Positions 55,692 to 64,000 of a DNA stretch of 64,000 bases are shown in pieces; position 1 is the first letter of the stretch, and the number at the start of each line of letters is the position of its first letter. Source of the DNA: Neostapfia colusana (taxonomy: Eukaryota; Streptophyta; Magnoliopsida; Poales; Poaceae); contig JASWHV010000019.1 of the NCBI GenBank assembly GCA_030760725.1, positions 35,405,944-35,469,943 of the forward strand. Direction: 5' to 3'. The notes beneath the pieces were generated by a model that saw only the letters and a list, made by a program, of their open reading frames with translations, was not told the origin of the DNA and did not search any database. The position numbers and the translations under genes are program-made.

Positions 55692-57160
55692 TTACCGTAT
55701 ATGCGACGTGAAAAAGTCGGGGTAGTTGGCGCGAAGAAATCCATCGCTCTCCCATGTCGCATCATCTACGGAGTGATTGCTCCATTGAACCTTGTAGAAC
55801 CACAACGTACGGTTGCGTGTGGTTCGGGCCTTTTCATCAATAATCTGAACCGGTTCCTCCCTATACGTGAGATCCGTTTTCAGTTCTTCTATATCTTCCA
55901 GCTGAATGGTAGTTGATAGCTTGAGGCACTTCCTCAGCTGGGAGATGTGAAAGACGTCGTGCATACCGGAAAGTGCTTCTGGTAATTTCAACCGGTATGC
56001 TACTGATCCACATCTTTCTGTAATCTGAAATGAACCGATGAATCGGGGTGCCAACTTTCCTCTCATGCTGAATCTGTTCTCCCCTTCATTGGAGATACAC
56101 ATTGGTATACGTGATCCCCGACTTCGAATTGTAATGGGCGCCTTCTCCGGTCCGCATATTGTTTCTGTCGGGATTGAACAGCTTTTAGGTTCGCTTGAAT
56201 CAGCCGAACCTTTTCCTTCGCGTTGTTGACAATATCAATCCCGAAGGTAACCCTTTCGCCAGACTCACACCAACTCAGTGGTGTGCAGCATTTTCTCCCG
56301 TATAGCGCCTCGTAAGGCGCCATCTTGATTCTGGCTTGGTACCCATTGTTGTACGAGAATTCGGCCAATGGCAAGTGATCATCCCAGTTCTTGCCGTGGT
56401 TGATAGCGCAAGCTCGTAGCATATCCTATAAAATTTGATTTACCCGCTCGGTTTGCCCATCCGTCTGCGGGTGGTATGCTGAACTACGGATCAGCTTCGT
56501 CCCCAACGCAGCATGTAGCTGCTCCCAAAAACAGGACACAAATAAAGTGCCCTGATCCGATATGATTGTACCGGGTACGCCATACAAGCATAGGATCCGT
56601 GAGATGTACAGTTCAGCATACTTCTTGGCGTTGTAGTTGGTGTTGACCGGGATGAAATGGGCAACTTTGGTGAGCCGATCGACGATCACCCACACCGAAT
56701 CATGTTTCTGTAAGGTGGTGGGTAAACCGACGACAAAATCCATGCTCACGTCCTCCCACTTCCAGGCAGGAATGCCCAGTGGTTGCAGCAGTCCCGGTTT
56801 CCGCATGTGGTCTGCCTTCACCCTTCGACATGTATCACACTCGGACACGTATTTTGCAGTCTCTCGCTTCATCCATGTCCACCAAAACTTGCTTCTGAGT
56901 TCTTGATACATTTTGTTGCTGCCAGGGTGAATAGAAAACTTTGACAAGTGAGCCTCATCAAAGATTTTCTTCCGTAACTCCGGGTTACGGGGTACCACGA
57001 TCTGGTCCTTGAACCATAGGACGCCGTCTCCGTCTTTCCGGAAACATTTCAGTTCCCCACTGTCTATACGTCTCCGCAAATGTGACATGCCCTTGTCATT
57101 TTTATGGGCTGCCGCTATCTCTTCACGGATGGTGGGGGTCAAAGCTAAGTTGTAGAGAGC
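55692..57160 (-). pseudogene. Integrase and chromodomain of element H
   Basis: From the RNase H/integrase linker (ALYNLAL, 57160) through the zinc finger ending CDTC, the core (MDF, SDQG, TERV) and the C-terminal domain to the chromodomain (LWFYKVQWSNH, ATWES) and stop at 55692. Breaks: TAG near 56423 in place of a Glu codon after VNQIL, and a frameshift near 56080 after SPMKG. The second catalytic segment reads SDQG instead of SDRG with the Asp kept. Cut on its upstream side by the LTR of I. Confidence 0.92.
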
Positions 57161-60100
57161 TGACACGACCCCATTGGTCCTGTCGAGCCAGGATCACGCT
57201 GAGGGGTGCTGCGTTGCACAGCACCGTATAACACACGTCAAAGGTGCGAAGCGGAAGCGGAAGTTTTATTACATAAACAAGTTTATGAACATGTTTACAT
57301 CAAAATAAGTTCAGTCTACACTCGCGGGCATAGACTAAGCATTAAGTGCACGTTCAGCCCTCGAACGTGTCCTTGCTAGCACACACGCACACTAACTCTG
57401 CGGCGTGCACGACTCCCACTCGACGGGGCTCCCCTCCTGGGGTTCCGTCTCCTCTTCGGGAGTCCCTTCCTCATAGAACCCTGCAAAAGCTTCAAACACA
57501 AGCAGTGAGCACGAAGGCTCAGCAAGTCTGACCCGTCTCACCTAAACATGGAACTTCTACATGAGGGTAAGGGGTTGCATGAGGTAAAAATCATTTGCAA
57601 GGACTCGCCTAATTAGTAGAACCTTACTTTCAAGTTTTAGCAGCAGGTTGTGGAGAACCTTACGCTAAGGCACATGAGAGAGCCGCAATCAAACAAGAAA
57701 CGCATTTCTCTCATGTACTTTGCCCAAAGTTGAAAAGAACTTTAGTTAGTTCTAGACTACAGCATATCATTAACAATCAATGCCCATCTTTCAATCAGCA
57801 GCATTTTAACATGTGTCTAGCCTGTTCTTTCTACGTCACGGTACAGTGAACAAGTAGTACTCACTGACCGCGAGGGACGGCGATTATAATCGATTTACAC
57901 CTGCAGGGTTACCCGAACAACCCGTCACGTACGCCCGTACTCGATGTTGCCTACAACAACCATCACGGACGCCGTACGCGACTACCTTTCACCCGTTAGC
58001 CAAATATTGAACCGGTCCCATCGTCCCGAACAAGAGGTCTCTGCACGCGCATCTCCGTGCCGCCAGCCGATTTACACCTCGAGCTCTCAACCTACCCTCT
58101 GAACGACGGGCAATGCCTCAATACCCAGCTACCCGAGTTACATCAGTTTCCCGGTTCCCATATAGCCGGTAGGCCTTCGGTACTGTTCTAGCTTGTTCAA
58201 CAGGCCCGCACACGGCTCGGTCCTCAATCGACACAAGCGGAGCTACAGCACACAGGACCCAAAGTCCTGCTGCACTTACTCTCCGCTCGGTCTCATTTTC
58301 TTGCCATGTGTATCATGTGCTATCTCTACCCGAGCAATGTGCCTCTAGCCTATTCTCGCGAGTAGTTCCGACTACTCGACTTGTACCGAATCCTACTCTA
58401 TCCTAGCAATGCAGTGGCTAACGGGGTTTTCAACCCTAAACCCAATCCATGGTTTTCTTGGCTATGCAGTTGGGCTTCCAAACAAGACTCTAATGCACAG
58501 AACAATATTCAAAGATGTGCTCAAAACAATAAACGTTTGTAAAAAGGTTAATGCAAATCGGGGCTTGCCTTGCTGCTCTTGGTCGTAGGCTAGCTGTTCT
58601 TCTGGAGTAACGAAGTCTAGGACTTCGGGTTCCTCCTCGACCTTAGCGACTACATGATAGAAATAATACATGTATTAATTTAATGCATTTGTATTAAGTT
58701 TGAAGTTGTGAAGTCTATAACCTTTGCTAGATAGACCTAATGACTGTGAAACCTTTACTGTGGCTTGGTTACAACCTAACTAGAGACTTGGTCAAGTTTT
58801 AGTTGCAGCAAAGCTCATTTGAGCCCTCCACAAATAATTATGTCCTTGACCTTAATTGGAACTCTTAGGGTGTTCTAGGAATTTTCATGAGACAAACTAT
58901 GACTTTCTGAAAACTAGATTTTCAGAGGGTTCTAATGGAGTTGGTCTCACTTAATTTGGAAGTCTCTAACTAAAGATATGAGCTAAACAATTTCAGAGAA
59001 AATTCTGAAAATGTTTCTGAACATTTTCTATTTTCTCTGGTACAGTTTCACTAATCACACCATTAGGTGTATTAAATGAGCTCAAATTGATCTGAAATTT
59101 TTATGGTAGTTCAAGGATATTTTGGTGAACATCTCAGAAAAATTTCAGGAGTTTCCTCCAAAGGATTCTCCAGTTAAAATTCCTAACAGTTTAAATTTAA
59201 GGAATTAATTCTGGAGAAATAAGGAATTTCATGGGGTGAAACTTGATTTTCTGGAAAGTACTCAGAGAGCTAAATCCATCAAAATTTGGTTCACTCAATT
59301 TGGAGCTTTCTAACCAAAGTTATAAGGATTTGAAGTTTGAACTGAAACTGAAATTCGGGGAAAAAGTTTAAACTCTGGCTTGTGGGCCCCGCACACAGGG
59401 CGTCGTCTCCCTCCTCGCGCCAACTGCGCGGCGGCGGCGATCTCCGGCGACCCTCGCCGGAACTGAGTTCCCGGCCACCCCCCGGCCCGAAACTTGCCGC
59501 CTGCCCCTTTACTGACCCCCTGGACTCGATGGTGGGGTCGCCGGCCGCCGGCGATGACTGGAAACCCGTGCGCACTGATGACAGCACCTGCTAGGGTTCC
59601 GGTGAGGTCGGTCCCGCTCTCCCGTGCATCAAATCGACCGGAAATCGGTCGGAGAGCATCAGTAGAGCATGGGAAACCCGAACCAGGGCTGGGTGGAAGC
59701 TAGAAATACCGGCGACTAGGCTCTCGACGGTGAGCCGAGGTGTTCAGCCATGGCGGCGGGGAAAACAGCCATATCATGGCCGATTCTCGATGGTTTTCTC
59801 TAATTCCAGTTCGAGCGTGGGCGCTATCGTGCGTAGAAGCTACTAGGTAACGAGCTCGTCCAACCCTCGTGCATAGAGCACGAATTTCACCCGAAGGTGA
59901 GCTCGGTCCTTATGAACTGGTCAAGAGTAAATTTGGAAATTCTCGGCCGAGGGTTGATCAATCGCCAAACGGCTTTCGGCTACTCCATCTACATACAATC
60001 ACGCACCTTTCTTGTGTAGAGAAGAGGACGTGACAACGGCTGTGCCGTGCTGTCCACGGGAGCCCGATCGGCGGCGATGTTCGGCTCGCCGGAGAAATGG

Positions 60101-61077
60101 CTCGTACAGCTCGAGGAAGCTTGCTCACTGGCCCACACGGAGTCTAGGAGGTTGCTCACGATCTCTTGGTGCTGTTTTACTGTGGAGGAGGCTGGGCTCG
60201 CGTGTGATCGGGCTTGATCAAGCGTGAGCTCGAGCGGCGGCGATGGCAGTGGAAGAACAGGTCGTGCACGTCGGCAGCTCGGGGAATGGCGACTGAAGCA
60301 CGCCGGGGAGGGAATAAATAGCCCGGCGGCTGGTCTCCGGCTTGGGGCGCGCAGCAGGAGCTGGCGCCGGCTGCCCCCCCTCGGTGGCGCGCGCACACTG
60401 CACCCGGGAACCGACTGAACTGTGTTTCAGTCGGTTTGTGTTGAGGTAGAGGCTGACATGTGGGTCCCACCCCCCATTTTAACCTCTGAAATTTACTCCT
60501 AATCACTGTTGTAAACAGTGAACCCCATACTACCCTTGGCAATTCAAATTATTCACCCATGAGCCATTTGAATTGATCAAAGTTCAAATGAGGTTTGGTT
60601 TGAATGAATTTCAGCACAAGTTCAGTTTGAAATTCAAATAAAGTTTGAATTTCTCCCACTTAGCTCATGTCAAGATCAACTCCAAATGGATTGAAAATTG
60701 GTGTGTGAGCTCACAAAAATGTGCTGAGTAAGAATATGCCTTCCACTTTTAAATTCATGGGATAAAAACAGTTTGAATTTGAAATTGGTTTCAAACTGCC
60801 CTCTTCCTATCTATACCCAAAATGACCTCAAAAAGGTTTTGAATTTGGGTGAAACTTGGCATGGACTTCCTTAGCAAAGTGTAGGAGTTTTCATATGTCC
60901 AGCCCATCTATATCACATGTGGGAAATACCACTTTTGCAATGTGTGAGTTTGTTCTCTAATAAGCATGTTGATAATTGTTACTTGCTCTTCATTTGTGTT
61001 CATCATTCCTGCTCAAATGAGGTGTGTGGTGTGGTGATGAACACTGCAAATGGGTGTCAAAAACTGAGGCCCTTACA
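57161..61077 (-). repeat. 3' LTR of element I (3917 bp)
   Basis: TGACACGACC ... GGCCCTTACA. Flanking thirds match A closely. The GC-rich block (about 59395-60423) does not align well. Poly(A) signal 57270-57265; CTGACATGTGGGTCCCAC at 60453-60470. ORFs inside the GC-rich block (59989-60542) are not conserved. Confidence 0.92.
57392..58649 (-). CDS. Putative two-exon ORF inside the LTR of element I
   Basis: Segment 1 (58649-58569, 81 nt) reads VAKVEEEPEVLDFV and ends CAA-G before GCAAGC. Segment 2 (57480-57392, 89 nt) follows TTTTGCAG, reads GFYEEGTPEEETEP and ends with WES, CTPQS and TAG. Both are intact, with the same lengths and phase as in A. Confidence 0.42.
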
Positions 61078-61090
61078 TTCCTCCCCCCTT
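61078..61090 (-). other. Polypurine tract of element I
   Basis: AAGGGGGGAGGAA on the minus strand between LTR and pol. Confidence 0.9.
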
Positions 61091-61147
61091 AAAAGAATCT
61101 CGTCCCGAGATTATAAGGTGAAAATGAGAGAGAGGACGGTGGGAAAA

Positions 61148-64000
61148 TTACCGGATATGCGACGTGAAAAAGTCGGGGTAGTTAGTGCGAAGGAATTCTT
61201 CGCTCTCCCATGTCGCTTCGTCCATGGAGTGGTTACTCCATAGAACCTTGTAGAACCACAACGTACGGTTGCGTGTGGTTCGGGCCTTTTCATCAATAAT
61301 CTGCACCGGTTCCTCCCGATAGGTGAGATCCGGTTGCAGTTCTTCAATGTCTTCCAGCTGAACGGTAGTTGATAGCTTGAGACACTTCCTCAGCTGGGAA
61401 ATGTGGAAGACGTCGTGCACACCGGAAAGTGCTTCTGGTAATTTCAGCCGGTATGCCACCGATCCACATCTTTCGGTAATCTGGAATGGACCGATGAATC
61501 GGGGTGCCAACTTTCCTCTCACCCCAAATCTGTTTACGCCCTTCATTGGAGACACCCGTAGATATGCGTGATCTCCAACTTCGAATTGTAATGGGCGCCT
61601 TCTCCGGTCCGCATACTGTTTCTGACGGGATTGAGCGGCTTTTAGGTTCGCTTGAATTAGTCGAACCTTTTCTTCCGCGTTGTTGACAAGGTCAATCCCG
61701 AAGGTAACCCTTTCGCCAGATTCACACCAGTTCAATGGTGTGCGGCATTTTCTTCCGTATAGCGCCTCGTAGGGCGCCATCTTGATGCTGGCTTGGTACC
61801 CATTGTTGTACGAGAACTCGGCTAACGGCAAGTGATCATCCCAATTCTTGCCGTGGTTGATAGCGCAAGCTCGTAGCATGTCTTCTAGGATTTGATTTAC
61901 CCGCTCGGTTTGCCCATCCGTCTGCGGGTGGTAGGCTGAACTACGGATCAGCTTCGTCCCCAAGGCAGCGTGTAGCTGCTCCAAAAAACGGGACACAAAT
62001 AAAGTGCCCCGGTCCGATATGATCGTACGGGGTACGCCGTATAAGCATAGGATCCGTGAGATGTACAGTTCAGCGTACTTCTTGGCGTTGTAGTTGGTGT
62101 TGACCGGGATGAAATGGGCAACTTTGGTGAGCCGATCGACGATCACCCACACTGAATCATGTTTCTGTAAGGTGGTGGGTAAACCGACGACGAAATCCAT
62201 GCTCACGTCCTCCCACTTCCAGGCAGGAATGCCCAGTGGTTGCAGCAGTCCCGGTTTTCGCATGTGGTCTGCCTTCACCCTTCGACATGTATCACACTCG
62301 GACACGTATTTTGCAGTCTCTCGCTTCATCCGTGTCCACCAAAACTTGCTTCTGAGTTCTTGATACATCTTGTTGCTGCCGGGGTGAATAGAAAACTTTG
62401 ATAAGTGAGCCTCATCAAAGATTTTCTTCCGTAACTCCGGGTTTCGGGGTACGACGATCCGGTTCTTGAACCACAGGACGCCATCTCCGTCCTTCCGGAA
62501 ACATTTCAACTCCCCACTGTCTACACGTCTCCGTAAATGTGACATGCCCTTGTCATTCTTCTGGGATGCCGCTATCTCTTCACGGATGGTGGGGATCAAA
62601 GCTAGGTTGTAGAGAGCTCCGTGTGGAATCACATAGAGTGGTGGTTCGCTCTCTTCCAACGGTGTGATGGTCAGATTATTGACGTGTGACTTGCGGCTCA
62701 GCGCATCTGCCGCAACGTTTGCCTTGCCCGGATGATAATGGATCTCTATCTCGTAATCCTTTATCAGTTCTAACCATCTTCGTTGCCTCATGTTCAGCTC
62801 CTTCTGAGTGAATATGTACTTGAGGCTTTTGTGGTCGATATATAAATGTACGAGGTTACCGAGTAGGTAGTGCCTCCACATCTTCAGTGCAAGTACCACG
62901 GCAGCGAGCTCCAAGTCGTGAGTTGGATAATTTTGCTCATGGTTCCTAAGCTGCCGTGATCCATACGCGACCACTCTTCGATCTTGCATCAGCACACATC
63001 CGAGCCCAATGCCGGATGCATCGCAGTACACATCGAACGGTTTTGTTGTGTCTGGCTGCGCCAAAACCGGTGCTGATGTCAGGTGCTTGACTAAAGCCTT
63101 GAATGCTGCTTCACATGCTGGACTCCAAACATATTTGGTAGCCTTCTTCAGCAGCTCTGTCATTGGCTTGGCAATCTTCGAGAAGTTCGGAATGAACCTC
63201 CGATAATATCCCGCGAGTCCGAGGAAACCCCGTACCTCATGAACAGTTCTCGGGGATTTCCAATTCAGCACTTGCGTGATCTTGCTCGGGTCCACAGCGA
63301 TACCCTCTGCTGAGATGATATGCCCGAGGAAAGGCACTTGCGATATCCAAAACTCGCATTTGCTGAATTTTGCGTATAACTTGTGATCCCGCAGCCGTTG
63401 CAAGACTATACGCAGATGTTTCTTGTGATCTTCCTCCGACTTGGAATATACCAGGATGTCGTCGATGAAGACCACGACAAACTTGTCCAGCTCCGGCATA
63501 AACACCGAGTTCATTAAGTACATGAAGTGAGCTGGAGCATTGGTGAGGCCAAAGGACATGACCGGTACTCATAAAGTCCGTACCTCGTCGAGAAAACTGT
63601 CTTTGGAATGTCCTCCGCCCTTATCTTAATCTGATGGTACCCGGATCTTAAATCCATTTTGGAAAAGATCTTTGCTTCGACCAACTGATCAAACAACATG
63701 TCGATCCGTGGCAACGGGTACTTGTTCTTGATGGTTACGGCATTTAATGGACGGTAGTCCATGCAAAGCCGCAACGTTTCATCCTTCTTTTTGACAAATA
63801 ATGCCGAACAGCCCCATGGCGAGGAGCTCGGCCTAATAAAACCCTTCTCCAGAAGGTCCGTGAGCTGAGTCTTCAGTTCAGCCAACTCCTTGGGCGCCAT
63901 CTTGTACGGCCTTCGGGATATTGGCATGGTTCCCGGTGCGAGTTCAATTTTGAACTCCACCTCTCTATCGGGTGGCATTCCCGGCAAATCGTCCGGGAAT
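61148..64000 (-). pseudogene. pol polyprotein of element I (one frameshift)
   Basis: Open at the right edge: RT from LPGMPPDRE (about 63985), a single-base deletion near 63560 shifting the frame after the YEY motif, then the rest of RT (FIDD near 63460), RNase H (YCDASG near 63020), integrase (zinc finger CDTC near 62290; MDF, SDRG, TERV) and chromodomain to the stop at 61148. From 63559 to the stop there is one uninterrupted frame of 803 codons, the longest intact pol segment in the window. Nearly identical to A, whose break is at a different place. Confidence 0.94.

Larger units (their letters stand above)
51588..57160 (-). mobile_element. Element H: chromovirus of the A family, 3' part
   Basis: 3' LTR (51588-55621), polypurine tract and pol end on the minus strand. 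Inserted in LTR J (left flank GGTAG, 51583-51587). Its pol is interrupted at 57161 by element I, and the remainder lies beyond the window. Confidence 0.92.
57161..64000 (-). mobile_element. Element I: chromovirus of the A family, 3' part
   Basis: 3' LTR (57161-61077) and pol on the minus strand, running off the right edge. It is inserted into the pol of H just after GTAGAGAGC; AGAGC (57156-57160) is the expected target duplication. It is oriented tail-to-tail with A at the other edge of the window. Confidence 0.93.

Noticed and set aside
1..64000. A single large inverted duplication uniting A and I
   Set aside because: The two copies sit in different targets (RT of E; pol of H), and their LTRs differ by several percent plus a variable block, so they are independent insertions.

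Overview
This window looks like intergenic heterochromatin from a large plant genome, most likely a grass (Poaceae). That is an inference from very long Ty3/gypsy LTRs, initiator-Met primer sites, C-terminal chromodomains and a CACTA transposon with GCGACGG subterminal repeats. I found no host gene, tRNA or rRNA. Almost every base belongs to a transposable element, and the elements are nested inside one another.

Layout, left to right. (A) 1-7709, + strand: 3' part of a Tekay-like chromovirus (gag end, pol, 4.0 kb 3' LTR), inserted in the reverse transcriptase of E. (E) 7710-13124, - strand: gag, protease and start of RT, three PBS-like copies and a 3.2 kb 5' LTR; E is inserted in the LTR of C. 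(C) 13125-17764, - strand: LTR and integrase/chromodomain end of another chromovirus. (CACTA) 17765-19645: one end plus degenerate exons of a CACTA transposon, cut off where element B begins. (B) 19646-34171, + strand: nearly whole chromovirus with both LTRs but a gag-pol broken at least seven times. (D) 34172-35686, - strand: an LTR tip fused to gag. (J) an E-family LTR starting at 35687 and split by three insertions: Tat-type element G (36129-46628, target duplication GTTTA), solo LTR K (47990-51415, target duplication CTAGG) and chromovirus H (51588-57160). (I) 57161-64000, - strand: a close relative of A and H, inserted in the pol of H and running off the window.

The coding parts follow known retrotransposon order. 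Chromoviruses: gag zinc knuckle, protease, RT, RNase H, integrase, chromodomain. Element G: gag, protease, RT, RNase H, a second RNase H, integrase. Every gag-pol here carries at least one frameshift or stop, so none looks autonomous as read.

The most unexpected structure is not pol. (1) The long LTRs of A, H, I and B contain two short open segments: an 81-nt segment with conserved phase-1 borders, and about 1 kb downstream a second segment ending in a stop and followed by AATAAA. These look like a small spliced acidic gene carried inside the LTR. (2) The U3 of E holds 13 CACGT-type boxes at about 55-bp spacing upstream of a TATA box. The unrelated element G has the same kind of array at the same spacing upstream of its own TATA box. 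(3) E has its primer-binding site repeated at exact 54-bp steps.
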